A stretch of DNA of 64,000 bases from Azadirachta indica (Eukaryota; Streptophyta; Magnoliopsida; Sapindales; Meliaceae): assembly GCA_022749755.1 (NCBI GenBank), contig CM040444.1, positions 8,800,774-8,864,773 of the forward strand, given 5' to 3'. Of this stretch, positions 11,312 to 23,397 are shown one piece after another. The notes below the pieces were generated by a model. That model worked only from the letters and a program-made list of their open reading frames with translations, did not search any database and was not told the DNA's origin. A program made the translations under genes and the position numbers. How positions within the stretch are numbered: the stretch's first letter is position 1; the number at the start of each line of letters is the position of its first letter.

Positions 11312-11598
11312 CTTTTAGTTATATTATAAATTACAGAAAGTACAAGGGGTGCATACTAATTTTACATACTCCGGATAGTTAGAGACAGAGAAAATGAGAA
11401 TGAAGGAAGAGGAACCCTCGGCTGCGTACAAATGTTAGAAATGAGTGGTATTTATAGTTGAGCACGGAGCGGTTCATTTGATATTATTCATATAATAATA
11501 AGGGGTCCCTTTAACATTTGTCTACAACCAAACCTTCCATTAGTGAATGTCGGGACCTCCCAATTGTGAATGTCTCCCCGGTGGAATCCACATTTACA
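11312..11598 (-). repeat. Left LTR (3' LTR in element orientation)
   Basis: Aligns with 14267-14557 over its full length. Confidence 0.7.
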
Positions 11599-11899
11599 AT
11601 ACTTGCCCTTGGATTCCATCACTATCATAACACTCTTTTAAGTTTCATCAGTTTAATTGTATTTTGCTGACATTAAAGAAAAATTCAGCGGCATAAAAAT
11701 CTCAATGCAAAAATATAGTTTAAACGTAAAAGTGATGTTGAACATGTTTAATGTTGTTTTCTTAAAAACTTTACCAATAAAACAATCTCATTAAATGCCT
11801 TAAATATTTAGTAGTATATTGAATTCCTATAGAAATGCCAATATTCATATTATCAACATATACTACTATTAAGCAAGTCAACATATATAATTGAAAATA

Positions 11900-12880
11900 T
11901 AAGGACATAAAAAGATCATTAAATATTCAATGAGGCAATTATATCACATGTACAAAATGTATGTAGCTTTATAGAATATAAGCTATGATGCAGTAATTTA
12001 TATGCTTAAAAAATTTTATATCCATCAGGGATTCTTAAATATTAAAGGGTCTTATGAAGATAAGCCATTTCCATATCTAAGAGGTGGATGCCAAGTTTCT
12101 CTTATAAAGCCAAACTAATTAGAAATGTAAACGTAATGACTATACATATATACTTATATATTTCTTTATATTAATTATGTCAGGTTTCTAAGAAAAACCT
12201 TGCATAATAAGTTGTGATTTATATCACATAACTTCATTTTGCTTATTACTTTTTCTCACATATATCCATTTACAACCTAAGGATATAATATATTAATTGG
12301 TTTGGATTACTAGTCCAAAACATCAAGTTTGGCTAGAGAATGTATCTATATAACTCTTTTCATTTGGGTTAGTCATGCCTCATTTTATATTCATTGACTA
12401 TTTGTGGCTTATCATCATTACTAGCCACTACAAAAACATTTTTGATGACATCACTTTTTAATTTCACACTTTCAAGTGGGTATAAAATTTTCATCATTTC
12501 TTGCCTCTACTAGGGTATCTTTAGAGATCTCATTATTGTGTCTCAAGTAGCCATATACTCATAAGTTAACTCCACTTATGTCTTATTAAGAACATTGATC
12601 TCATGAAAGATATTTGTCTCATCAAGGACCATATAATTTTATTAGTGTCTCATCAAGGACACTAGTCTCATTAAGGACCATGATTTCATTCATGCCTCAT
12701 CAAGAACTATTTTTATTGGTGCCTTACCAAGGGCATTAGTCTCAGTAGGGACTAATTTCATGGGTGCCTCAACAAGGGCATTAGTCTCAGCAAGGACTAA
12801 TTTCATGGGTACCTCATCAATGACATTAGTCTCAATAGACTAATTTCATTCTTAAGTCTCATCAAGGGCCACATACTCAA
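11900..12880 (-). pseudogene. Decayed copia RT region with 17-aa repeats
   Basis: On the minus strand, traces of a copia RT start are readable near 12300-12180 (KWIYVRKSNKQNE, then QGFS) and a later fragment (CLIEYL) near 11950, with many stops. Upstream in the gene, at about 12650-12870, a 51-bp unit repeats about four times and encodes 17-residue units of the form ETNALVEAPMKLVLA. This lies where copia elements have a variable linker between integrase and RT. No intact domain remains. Confidence 0.55.
12650..12870 (-). repeat. ~51-bp tandem repeat encoding 17-aa units
   Basis: Plus-strand blocks GGGCATTAGTCTCAGCAAGG and ACTAATTTCATGGGTGCCTC alternate three to four times with decay at both ends. 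A period divisible by three preserved the reading frame on the minus strand. Confidence 0.75.
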
Positions 12881-14266
12881 GCATAATATATAACAGGATA
12901 CTTTTTTCAATTTTCATCTTTTCATGAAATAATATCTTTTTAAAATCGATTAATATATCATGCTTTTGGCGTACAACAAATAATAAACATCATTTATCAA
13001 AATAGTAAAAGCATATAATATAGAATTCATTCAAACAAAAGAGTTATAAGAGACAAAATATATAAAGTGCAATAATTGAATCATAAATGACATAAATATA
13101 ATCAATTAAAGGAAAAGCAAATAAATATTATTAATAAAATAGTCTTAGTGTTCTCTTTATTTTCATAGGAGTCTAATTGGGCTTCATTAGATAATTTAGT
13201 GTACTACAAGTACACATTTTATGTCATTTCATACAAAGTTATTACAAAATTTGCCACATTATAAATATTCCACTTTTTGTGGTTAATTATATATATGGCC
13301 ACTGCAGGGGCAAATTTTCACCATTTTATACAACTTTCATTATAATTCCATTCACTTTTGTGAATGTTAAAGATTATGAAGCAATTATCATATTAATATT
13401 CAAATTTCAATTCTGAAGTAACCATACATACAGTTAAACTATATTCAGCATTAAATTTGTAATTTTTCATTCATATCTTTAGTTTAGAAAACTATGTTCC
13501 ATTAGTAGTTGTAGTGATAAAAGGAGGAATCATACTTTTCAATTATTGTTCAGGGTATCTTCCTCTTCCTTTAGGGCTCATAACATGAAAGTTCGTTTCA
13601 ACATAACCTATGAAATATATTGAGAATATATGTTTAGAACTTATTTGCAAGACCTGCAGAAAATTTAAATAAAAATAACAAAACTTACTAATAGGGGAAC
13701 CTAAGCAAAATTTTCTTTTCGATCCACTTCAATCTTTCACGGATATAGCGGGATTTTAATCTTTAACATAAATAGTATACTGAAAAAATTTTCAAAAAAA
13801 GACTAGAGGGGTCACAATGATCCTACTTTAAATCCAAATTTCTTGGGTCATTTATAACATTTTTGACAAAATTTTCTAATACACATAATCAGCCAAGGTG
13901 AACTTTATCTTCAGAATTTCAAGTTTTAATATGTAATAATTTCATGGAACTTCGGGTCCATTTAATTTGTATATAAAACTTCAGGTACATACAAATAATT
14001 ATTTTAAGTCTAGAATCTCATGTTCTAATTTCTTCAAAATTTCATGTTTTGATAAGGTTACCATTAAACCTTTTGCACCCTTCATGTGACCTTCGAATAT
14101 AATATATTATCCTTACCTTTTGTTGTGAAAGATCCAATTAGTGGCAACCACAAAGCATACTCATAAAGATAACATCATAAAGAGTAACATAACATACTCT
14201 CCTTATTTTCTGATGTGAAAGTTTCATCATTGTGGCAATCACAATGCATTCTTATAGTAATAGTTA
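12881..14266. other. Internal non-coding part of the old LTR element
   Basis: No readable domain. Near 14105-14255 a ~100-bp direct repeat occurs, with matching blocks such as GTGGCAACCACAAAGCAT and GTGGCAATCACAATGCAT. In element orientation this is just inside the 5' LTR, where leader sequence would lie. Confidence 0.5.
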
Positions 14267-14557
14267 TTTTAGTCATAATTACAAATTACATAAAGCACAA
14301 GGGGTGCATAGTATTTTAACACACCCAAGATAGTTAGAGAGAGAGAAAGAAGGAGAATGAGAGAAGAGAAACTCTCGGGTATGTATAATTGTAAGAAATA
14401 ACGTGTATTTATTGTTGAACATGGAGGGGTGTATTTGATATTATCCATAAAATGACGAAGAGGTCTCTTTAATATTTGTCCATAATCATACCTTCCGTTA
14501 GTGAGTATTCGGGACCTCTCAATTGTCAATGTCTCCCAAGTGGAATCCCCATTTACA
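14267..14557 (-). repeat. Right LTR (5' LTR in element orientation)
   Basis: Partner of 11312-11598; the element-orientation start reads TGTAAATGGGGATTCC. Confidence 0.7.
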
Positions 14558-15071
14558 AAAGCGAGCAGGTTATAGGTATAGCGGAACCTGCCAATTATAC
14601 ATACTCTGCGCTTAGCATGCATATTCGAACGCCCATGGACAAATCTACGTTTTACCATATACATTGGTTGTCGGGGATAATGGTCCGAGTTTCATTTTGT
14701 TACTTTAATTTTGCGGATGTATTATTGGTAAGGGAAATTGACAAATATCTCGCTTATGTTTAGAAAAATGGATAGATATCTTTTTAATGTTTGGAGAAAA
14801 ATATATGCATTTTAAGTTTAGATAAATAAACAATACCCTCTTAACTTTTATTTTTGTTATTTGAATTATTATCATTTGTATTTTTAAAGTTTAAAAAATA
14901 ATAAAATAAGATATATATTTTTCACATATAACAATTTAATACCTATTTTAATATTTTTTATAATTTACTAAGAACTAAATAATTTTTTTAATTTATTATT
15001 TCAATAAAAATTAAGAAAATATTATTATTAAAAATTTTTTAATAATAAGTTCGCTCAAACTTATATACTAA

Positions 15072-15460
15072 TGTAGATGGGCTTGAAAATCTGGGTTAGA
15101 TGATAATAATCTGCAAAGTATTGCATAAAGCCCAATCCTAATTTCTTTTAAGTAACTCAATTGAATTGGGTTCCGAAAAAAGAATCCATAAAAAGGCCCA
15201 AACAAAACCTAAGCCCAATAAATTTTTTACATTTTACTTTTATAAATTTGAATCAAAAGATGAAAAGGAAAGCAAAATTCAAAATCCTAAATCCTATTAG
15301 ATCCCAAATCCTAAAATCGGACTTTGGTGATCAAACAAAACTCTATAAGGTAAAGGACCAATAAAAAAGGAGGTGAGAAGAAAAAAAGGTGTCTGGTTAT
15401 TTTCTCACAAAAAAACCTAAAAATTTATTAGTTGGTATTAGGAGACGAAATCTAATATCA
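15072..15460 (+). repeat. 5' LTR of gag-only element (389 bp)
   Basis: TG...CA repeat aligned with 17629-18036; roughly 85 percent identical by eye. Confidence 0.9.
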
Positions 15461-16039
15461 ATAATTACCGCCATATATGAAAAAAGAACGAAAAGCCAGA
15501 AAAGTAGGTCATGGAATAGGGAAAAATAAAAGAAGCAAGAAAATATGGTACAAGGAGGAGAAGACAATGGAAATCCAGAAATTCATCATTTGGAAGAGAT
15601 GTTGGAGGTAGAAAGAAAACGAAATTATGAACTCCATAAAAAAACAGAAGAATAGGGCTAAACAATATCTAACATGCAGTAGTTAATTGAAAAATGGAAG
15701 GACATCGTAGAAAGACAACATAAAGCTTCACCTATACTAGCATCTCAAGACCTATCGCGAAAGATCAGCACTCAGTTGAATTCAGGAAAACACTCAAGAT
15801 CTACTTGTTGGGAAGTCAAGAACCCAGGAAAAAACCAGAGTCGAGGAAAATAATAACAAAATTAGGAATGTAGTAAATGCAGACATAATGGTTGAAAAGG
15901 TTAGCACTCATAAATATAGAGAAATCCACTCAGGGAAGGAAGAGTCAGATTCACCCCTAATGGATGAAATCAAGCAGTTGCGAAAGCAAATTACAAAAAG
16001 TTAAGAAGGAACAACATCACACTTTAGGAAAATAGAATG

Positions 16040-17140
16040 ATTATGCGGTCACCTTCTTTTTGAGTTTAGGGATCATGAATTTAGGATTACCTAAAGGATT
16101 CAGAATGCCAAACACTATCTTGTATATCGGGCCAACAATGCAAAGCTTCATATAGAGCGATATAGGGAGATCATTTTCATTCAAGGTTTAACAAAAGAAG
16201 AGATTTGTAGGCCTTTTTCTCTCACCCTAAAGGGACAAGCAAGGACGTGGTATCAAAAGTTATAGCTTGAAAGCATTATTTCTTTCGCACAACTCACTCG
16301 AGAGGTTGTCAAAGAATTTTGAGTAGCTTGCTTATTGGCCAAAGATTTCAGAAGCTTATTGCTAATAAAGCAAGTTGAACTAGAAAGCTTGAATAATTTT
16401 GTTGATCGCTATAATAAAGAGGTTATGGCTTTAGGTATATACAACCAAGATATAGCCTTAAAAGGGTTACGAAAGGGACTTAGAATAGGTTGGTTGCCAC
16501 TTAAAATAAGGAAAACATCAATAAATATCTATGAGAAAGCTTACTTGAAGGCAAAAGAAGGAATACTATTGGAGCAAGAAGAGAGGGAGAAAAAGCAACA
16601 AGAAGAGTGTACAAGTATGTATAGATTGACTACCCATAATTCTGACTGTACTTGTGAACACTGTGTCGACGAGTCTTACAAGGAAAGAGTACCTAAAGAC
16701 TACAGAAACCTGAGTTCAGAGTTTTGGGGAAAAAAAGAATGGACATTAATAGGATCTCACCGAAGGCCAAGTTATAACAATCAGGATTGAGCTTCTCGAG
16801 ATCCCGACAAAGGGAAGTCAGATACAGAGAAAAGAAAAGCTTTTTCGCTACAAAGTTGGAAGTATAAAGATATAAACCTTACTAAAACAATAATGCATAG
16901 AGAAGGTGATACTGAATTTATGCCCTTGAATGCCCTACTTGAAGTGATTTTAGAAGATATCAAATAGCAAGGCTTATCATTAGAACCAAGGAAGATGATG
17001 TCACCCTCAGAGATGAGAAATAAGAATGAGCGATACTTGTTTCATTACGACCATGGGCACATCTTGGAAGAGTGCATTAGCCCAATATGTCATATTGAGA
17101 CATTAATCATAAATGGGTACCTAGACTCATAGATAGCAAC
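16040..17140 (+). pseudogene. gag: Gypsy-type gag, frameshifts and stops
   Basis: The region encodes a Retrotrans_gag domain: IIFIQGLTKEEICRPFSLTL, GQARTWYQKL, then a stop, and FVDRYNKEVMALG in the long open stretch 16335-16790. A downstream segment reads YLFHYDHGHILEEC, a CCHC-like motif whose first Cys is Tyr, followed by IETLIINGYL. In-frame stops occur near 16263 and 16320. After ~17140 there are only traces (SHDDAIVVT near 17380) of the region leading into protease. Role in an intact element: particle capsid protein. Confidence 0.75.
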
Positions 17141-17628
17141 CAAAGGGTAGCAGAAAAAAGATTAGAATCAATATTCCCCCCTTAAAACCATGGTAATATT
17201 TGGAAGACAGACGTTAGCTAGAGACTCAAATAATGCAAGAAAAAAATATTCTACATACTTGATTAGACCTGACTACTTGACCAATATCTTCAACATATAG
17301 ACACAGAAATGACAGAAGACTTTCTCCACACCTATACTCTTTTTAGATAAAGATGAGATAGATGTAATGTATTCTCATGATGATGCAATAGTAGTAACTA
17401 TGAATTTATATATATTTATAAGTTTAAAAATAAGTAATGGTTGATGTTAATATATATATACATTTAAAAAGGAAGGATAAGAATAAAACCCAAAGGAGGT
17501 CAAAACTTAGCTGCATTCGCAATGCTCGCTACATTAGTTTAAACTCCAGGCCTACAGTTTAAGTTTCAATTTTTTAAAAGAAAATTCTTTTTCTTTTCTA
17601 CATAAAAAATTCAAACTTAGGGACTCCT

Positions 17629-18036
17629 GTAGATGGGCTTGATAATTTAGTTTAGATGATGATAATCTTCAAAACATTGTATGAAGCCCAACCACAATTT
17701 CTTTTAAGTAACTCAACTAAATTGGGTTATATAAATAAGAATACATAAAAAGGCCCAAACAAAATCTAAGCCTAATAATTTTTTTTACAATTTATTTCAG
17801 TAAATTTAAATCAAAAGATGAAAAGGAAAGAAAAATTCAAAATCCTAAATCCTATTAGATCCTAAGTGCACCTCAGAATCCTACCTAAAATCAGACACTA
17901 GTGACTAAACAAAACTCTACAAGGTAAGGGACCTATAAAAAGGGAGGGAGAACAAGAAAAATGGTTTGGTTGTTTTCCCACAAAAAACCCTAAAAATTTA
18001 TTAATTAGTACCAGGAGATGAAATATTGTATTAACA
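17629..18036 (+). repeat. 3' LTR of gag-only element (408 bp)
   Basis: Starts TGTAGATGGGCTTGA directly after CTTAGGGACTCC and ends TTAACA before ACTAA. Confidence 0.9.
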
Positions 18037-18836
18037 ACTAAAATACTTTAAATTCTTCTTTTATTTTCGTAGTAATAATTTGATATTTAATTATGAAAAT
18101 TTTAAATGAAATAATATATCTATTTAAAAAATTATATTAAATTTATTATATTTTCTTTAAAAAGTAATAAAAATATAAATAAAAAATGAAGAACAAATGC
18201 ATGTTATATATATTACAAATAATAAGAACGAAAATTCTCTTCTTTTGCCAAATTTTAATTAAAATTAAAGTATATTATTTAGCAATAATAAAAAATATTT
18301 AATTATTATTTTATTAAAAAATGACATTAAATTCTCTTATTTTTTATATTTTTTATTTATATTTTCACAATTTATATTAAGAAAACGTAATAAATTTAAT
18401 ATGATCAAATTATTACTAAAAAAAGTAAAAGCAAAAGATTAAAAATATTTTAGCATATAAGCTTGATCAACTCATTATTATAATTTTTTTAATAATAGTA
18501 TTTTTTATAACATTTTATTAAAATAATTAAAAATTATTTAGTCCTTAGTAAATTGTGAAAAGCATTAAAATAGAGACTAAATTATTATAATTTAAAAAAA
18601 TATTGTAAAAAAAATATTAAAATAGGTACTTAATTGTTATACGTGAAAAATATATATATTACTTTGTTATTGTTCTAAAGTTTAGAGATATAAATGATAA
18701 TAATGTAATCAGTACGGAAATAAAAGTCCGGGATACTTGTCTATTTATCAAAATTGGAAGGGGGCATTAGGTTTTGCCCAAGCCTCAAATGGGTATTTAT
18801 TTATTTTTACAAACATAAGAAGAGTATCTATTTCCC

Positions 18837-20159
18837 TTATTGTTTATTATGATTCTCGCTTAGCCCTTGAGAGAGATATGTGCAATTGAGAATCAAGTGA
18901 TTCGAAGTGAATTGAGGAATATTTATTTAATCACAAATGTGTTTTTCTAATAGAAGTTATTTAATCACAAAAAGTGAAATCCTGGTACAAATATTTATTT
19001 TTGATTGCTACTAGCCATCGATGGTGGTCATAAAGGAGCTAGTTAGAAAAGGTTTATTTATAACTAATTACTTGCAATTATTTTTTATAGTTATTTTTCA
19101 TTACAAATTGAAAATATTTACATTGAAAACATCATTTGTTAGTCAAACGAAATATACAACCAAACGTATATTCGACCACTAAATGTTGTCAATAACAAAC
19201 CAATTTGCAACCTAGTGAGGTATTGAAAAATAGTTTATATATTTGCAACCAATTTATGAAGTTGGAGCCAATATTATTTGTGAGCAATCAATCTGGTAGG
19301 AAATATTTAATATTTTTGCAACCAATTAATTTGCTCAAAATTATTTTACTTTTGACTTAATAATATGGTCAAAACAAATATATTATCGATGACATCTCAC
19401 TGTTGTAAAATCTATCAAAAAACATTAATTGTGAGGGCTGTAAAAGCCTTGTAAATACATAAATTTATTTAAAAATTTGTATTATTAATTTGTTATACCA
19501 ATCACAATTAATAAATTAGTTGTCATAAATAATATTACAATGGCATTGGAATGTCGAAAATGCATTAGTTGTTGTCATAAACGTAACATTACTAATTAAA
19601 AAATATAGTCGTAAATAATCAATCAACAATTAGTAATGGTTTTTGTTCTCATAACATTTTTTTTGTCAAAAGTAAATCAATTTGAATAGCTTAACTACAA
19701 CCACAAATAATTGTTTGCACTCAAAAATTTTAATTTCACCAATTGAGTCAAATAATCAAAAAAAATAAATAAATGATCAAAAGTAATATCTTTGACACGT
19801 AATTATCAAAAACAAACTGTAATTTTCAACATTTTCCTAAACATCATTAAAATATTTAAGGAGTAATTCATCAACTGAATATAACCATAAAAAACTCATT
19901 AAAATAAAATCTTATGACTATACTAGCCAATAGTTTTCATAAATACTACAAACGAACATCAAATGTCAAAATCACTATCATCCTGAGCGTTTGAATCTTA
20001 TTGGATTGTATTCTGCATAGAAATATTAGAAAATTAAAAGATTATATAAGAAAAAATGAACATTTATTGAACTAAAAATTTAATAGTTATACCATTAAAG
20101 GTGATTAGTCTTAATAGTTATACCATTAAATTATTTTACATGGAACATACATTGCATGG
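18837..20159. other. AT-rich region with subterminal-like repeats
   Basis: No gene. Between about 19060 and 19700 short motifs recur in both orientations (GTTGTCATAAA, TAGTCGTAAATA, ATTAGTAATGG), resembling subterminal repeats of CACTA elements. TGCTACTAG at 19006-19014 resembles a CACTA terminus but differs in its first two bases. It could be the decayed end of the element whose transposase remnant follows. Confidence 0.4.
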
Positions 20160-21969
20160 TCAACATGAAGTAGAACCATGTATATCATTAGTCTTAAGGC
20201 CTCCAAAACCTTGACTATCCTTAACACCTCCAATTATCTCAAGAAAAATATCCCAATTTTTTCTCAATGTGTTTTCACCTAGCTCACCTAGCTCTGCCTT
20301 TTTTGATATCATTTGTTCCCAATACATAAGAATTATCAATATCTGATTGCAATAATAAGTATACACATTCAATAACAGTAATTCACAAATTTAAATTTCT
20401 AAATAGCCAAGATAACGTACATGCAATTCCTTAGCTTTTTTCAAAAGGTAAGTTCCATCCTTTTGTACATGAAACTTTTGAAAACAATCTACTAGACTAG
20501 GTTTAATCTTTGTTTGATCAAATTATGAAAAAAATAATAAATAAAAACTATAATAACAATAATATAGTAAATTATAGTCATTAAATAAACATTAATTGAA
20601 ATTTAAAAGTGAAATTAAATATTTTAAAAAAAATATATGGAAGAAGAATAAATTATTATGCAACAATCATAATTAATTACTTATTCCTTTCTCTTTTTTA
20701 TCATTGAAACTGAACCAGCGGTATGTGTGACAGAAGATTTAGAAAGTTTTGCTTTGTTTTCGCTATTATTTTTCTATATAAAAGAATTATAATAATTGTT
20801 AAGAACTATAAAATTTTAATGTATTTAAAGAATAATAGTAAAGGTAAAAATTTACTTCATACAGCTTTTTTGCATAATAAATCCCTTACAAACAGAAACT
20901 AAAGAAATAACTAAGTTGTGTTATTCACGAAGACAAATGGGGAACAAATAAAATGATTCATAGGAAGTATACCTTCCATTTATCAGATAACCACTTCTCA
21001 ACTAGCTGTATCCATATAGAAGGATCAGAATTTGACAGGCAGTTAACATAATGCTCTCCATTTGTTTTGTACTTATTAAAGACTCCATCTCTAATTGACT
21101 TCATCTAGTCTTTAAATCAAGTTTGAAAATGAGAATGAAATGCCACCTTTAACTCTTCCTTGAACCACATCACATTTGAACCTACCCTTCAACTGCCCAA
21201 ACAATATTTTAAGTTCTTGCTCTAGATACGCCAAAAAAGATATCCAATGTCCTTTAATTTGTTGTTTAAATAGAACGCCTGTATTACGTATGGCCTTTGT
21301 AGTTACAATCCTGAGATCTAAAAGATTTTATATTATATAATAATTGTGAGAAATACTTATTACCAAATCCATCCATCTAAATTAGTATAACATATATAAC
21401 CTTTGATATCATAGACTTCTATTGTCATGCCTTCTCCTTTGCAAACCCTTTGCTTTTCCCCTGGTCTTTCTTTTAGTAACAGTATTCTCTGTATACATCC
21501 AAACATAAACATATGAAAAATGGTTAAAAATATTTTGAAAAAAACAATGTAGTTAATGCAAAGATTTATCAATATGTGCTGAATGTTGATCAGTAGAAGT
21601 TGAATGTTTATCAACAGAGACACCTTGCATTTGTAAATTATTATAAGATTGCTCGACTGAATTATTTTGATTTTCAGATGATTTAGAATGATCCCCAATT
21701 TTCCTTACCATGGCTACAAGTAGAAAATGAAGAAAATAAAATTCTCAAATTTTAATTGTATTAAAGATTGTACACAAATAAAGCAATAGAAATTACGATA
21801 ACTAACAATAAACATAGAAAATTACCTTCCTATTAGGATTCTTGGTAGCATGAGATTTGTCTTGTGCCCTTAATTGTTGACCGTCATGGGTTGACTTGCT
21901 TACCTCACTTCGATATACAAAAGCAAATGGACATGTCTTTTTTATCTTGTGATCAAACTTGAAAGCTGC
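20160..21969 (-). pseudogene. En/Spm (CACTA) ORF1-type transposase, decayed multi-exon
   Basis: Minus-strand fragments in order fit the plant transposase (Ptta/En/Spm) family. A serine/glutamine-rich N-terminal exon is near 21715-21560 (MVRKIGDHSKSSENQN). A short EVYDIKG-type piece lies near 21400. A conserved core lies near 21320-21110 (AIRNTGVLFKQQIKGHW). The W-x-x-LV-x-x-W motif is near 21055-20980 (SIWIQLVEKWLSDKWK), HTAGSVS near 20720, LVDCFQKFHVQKDGTYLL near 20500, and a C-terminal piece (WEQMISKKAELGE, IFLEIIGGVKDSQGFGG) at 20340-20170. Splice-like signals separate some pieces; frameshifts break others. In intact elements this DNA-binding protein acts with the TNP2 transposase. Exon limits are approximate. 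Confidence 0.6.
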
Positions 21970-22039
21970 AAAACAAGAGTGTTAGATGTATTGGTGAAAA
22001 TGATTCAAAGCACACTGCTGTTGTAACTGATGCATATGC

Positions 22040-22530
22040 TTTGCTATCCAAATACTTTTTGTTTTCGCTGATTTGAGTGATATTTTGCTATCTAATTTTT
22101 TTTACCTGTTGTTTTGCTACCCAGATTTTCCCAGCTATTTTTACTGTCGTGTTACTGCAAATGAATTGTTGTTTTGAGCCGATCTAAGTGCTGTTTGGTT
22201 GCCTAAATTGTTCATTTCTGGCCAGATTTATTTCATGCTATTTTTAGTCCCGTTTTGAGCATTTTTAAGTGTTATTTGGCTGCCTAAAATGTTCATTTTT
22301 GCCTATTTTTTTTCATATTGTTTTCAGCTTCCTTAAATGCTGTTTAGCTGCCTAAATTGTTCATTTCTACCCAGTTTTTTGTTTCATGTTTCTTGGAGTG
22401 CTGTTTCAACTTATTTAATTGTTGTTTTGAAACCTTAAATATTTATTTCTTCCAAGATTTTTTTCATGCTACTTTTAGTGCTATTTTAGATTGTTTCAAT
22501 GTTATTTTAATTTGAATATTATTTAAACTT
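22040..22530. repeat. Diverged ~100-bp T-rich tandem repeat
   Basis: The blocks TGCTGTTTGGTTGCCTAAAT, TTCATTTCTGGCCAGATTT and TTTCATGCTATTTTTAGT recur four to five times with decay. No coding function seen. It lies just upstream (in transcription sense) of the minus-strand En/Spm-type pseudogene, so it may be its leader or subterminal repeat region. Confidence 0.6.
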
Positions 22531-22639
22531 TCTCCATTTCTTTTTAATTGATTAGTAACCAACAAAATTCTAAAAAGTTACCCAAAAATTAATCTCATAT
22601 TATTTCATATATAAAGATTTAAGCTCACTTCTTAGAATT

Positions 22640-22990
22640 TGAAGACGTACCTTCTTCACTCTTTTGACACCTTTGTATAAAGTTTGAAATATATCCTAAA
22701 CTTCTTTGGCAGTGATTGCATTTGAAACCTTCTCAAGTGATTGCATTTGAAACCTTCTCAAAACCATCTTCGTCGAATGCTTGATAGATGAAATGAAGAG
22801 TTTTCTTGTCTATTTTTCTAAAATCTTTCAAAAGATTTTTTTAAGTTTGAGTAAGGGTGACCTTATTTTTTAGCACTTCAAACCCTTTCTTTATAACTTC
22901 TCACGTATCTTAAGCTCTTAGCAAAGCCTTTATCTTAATGTTTTAATTATCATAGTTACTTTTGGTGAGCATTAGAACTTGGAAGAAAGA
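22640..22990 (-). pseudogene. gag: Copia gag N-terminal fragment with 25-bp tandem duplication
   Basis: Readable pieces are FQVLMLTKSNYDN, VIKKGFEVLKNKVTLTQT, LHFIYQAFDEDGFEKVSNAI and YKGVKRVKKVRLQILR, typical of the UBN2/gag-polypeptide family of copia elements, with several stops. A perfect 25-bp tandem duplication (22712-22736 and 22737-22761) repeats the FEKVSNAIT codons and shifts the frame. Confidence 0.75.
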
Positions 22991-23039
22991 ATTTCTATTG
23001 CTTGCCGTGGTTACTCACACCATAGTTGTAATACCATTT

Positions 23040-23397
23040 TGTTGCAAGGTGAAGTGCTTAGGTTATAAAAGAAGAAAAATTTGTCAGAAATGATTATGGA
23101 TAAGGAAGAAGGTAGAAGCTTACAATAGTATTCATTTCAAATTTTTGGCTTCACAAACAAACTTCTCAAAATTATAATGAAAGAACTTCTATTTATAGTA
23201 TGGTATCTTCTTAACTAACGATTAAGATTATTTCAACACACTTCTAATCTAATGACTATAATTTTTCTTCTAAAAAATCTTTAATAATATCTATATATTT
23301 TCTATAAATATCTAGTTATTTACTACAATTATTTAGATTTTTATTATCAAATATCTATATATTTCTTTTACAAATTTATAGAAACTAGGCTGTACCA
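23040..23397 (-). repeat. Copia 5' LTR (358 bp)
   Basis: TG at 23040-23041 beside the primer-binding-like site and CA at 23396-23397. No second copy in the window. Confidence 0.6.

Larger units (their letters stand above)
11312..14557 (-). mobile_element. Old copia-like LTR retrotransposon with internal deletions
   Basis: Two direct repeats of ~290 bp (11312-11598 and 14267-14557) share blocks such as ACAAGGGGTGCATA, AGATAGTTAGAGA and CATTTACA. They flank 2.7 kb with vestiges of a minus-strand copia pol. LTR right ends are ...CATTTACA at 11598 and 14557; left ends are fuzzy and no clear target duplication was found. LTR divergence is high (roughly 20 percent by eye), so the insertion is old. 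Confidence 0.7.
15072..18036 (+). mobile_element. Complete gag-only LTR retroelement, target duplication ACTAA
   Basis: LTRs 15072-15460 and 17629-18036 start TGTAGATGGGCTTGA and end CA. Perfect 5-bp duplications ACTAA lie at 15067-15071 and 18037-18041. The interior (2.2 kb) carries only a degraded gypsy-type gag plus a trace of the following region; RT, RNase H and integrase are absent. It is therefore a non-autonomous LTR element needing proteins in trans. A degenerate primer-binding site follows the left LTR and a purine-rich stretch (CTTAGGGACTCC) precedes the right LTR. Confidence 0.9.
14732..18836. mobile_element. Long-TIR (MULE-type) element split by an LTR element
   Basis: Terminal inverted repeats of ~340-385 bp (14732-15071 and about 18452-18836) begin GGGAAATTGACA / GGGAAATAGATA and align throughout. 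Flanks carry an imperfect 10-bp direct repeat, TTATTGGTAA (14722-14731) and TTATTGTTTA (18837-18846), fitting the 9-10 bp target duplications of Mutator-like elements. The unique centre is only ~410 bp (18042-18451) with no coding capacity, so it is a non-autonomous fold-back element. The left TIR is interrupted at its inner end by the retroelement at 15072-18036. Confidence 0.75.
22640..23397 (-). mobile_element. Copia 5' LTR plus gag start, truncated
   Basis: Minus strand: LTR 23397-23040 (TG...CA), a primer-binding-like TGGTATTACAACT at 23036-23024, then a copia gag N-terminus that ends near 22640. Nothing of pol remains. Confidence 0.75.

Noticed and set aside
12426..12445. CACTACAAAAACATTTTTG, looks like a CACTA terminus
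   Set aside because: Lies within the decayed copia interior with no partner end, target duplication or subterminal repeats; probably coincidence.
16335..16790. Independent host gene of 151 codons
   Set aside because: Sequence and position show it is part of the retroelement gag, continuing upstream through stops.
19006..19014. TGCTACTAG as left end of a CACTA element
   Set aside because: First two bases differ from CACTA and no partner was found; mentioned only as a possibility.
21360..21698. 112-codon minus-strand hydrophobic protein
   Set aside because: The En/Spm-type exon reads in another frame here (MVRKIGDHSKSSENQN); this frame is mostly a shadow.
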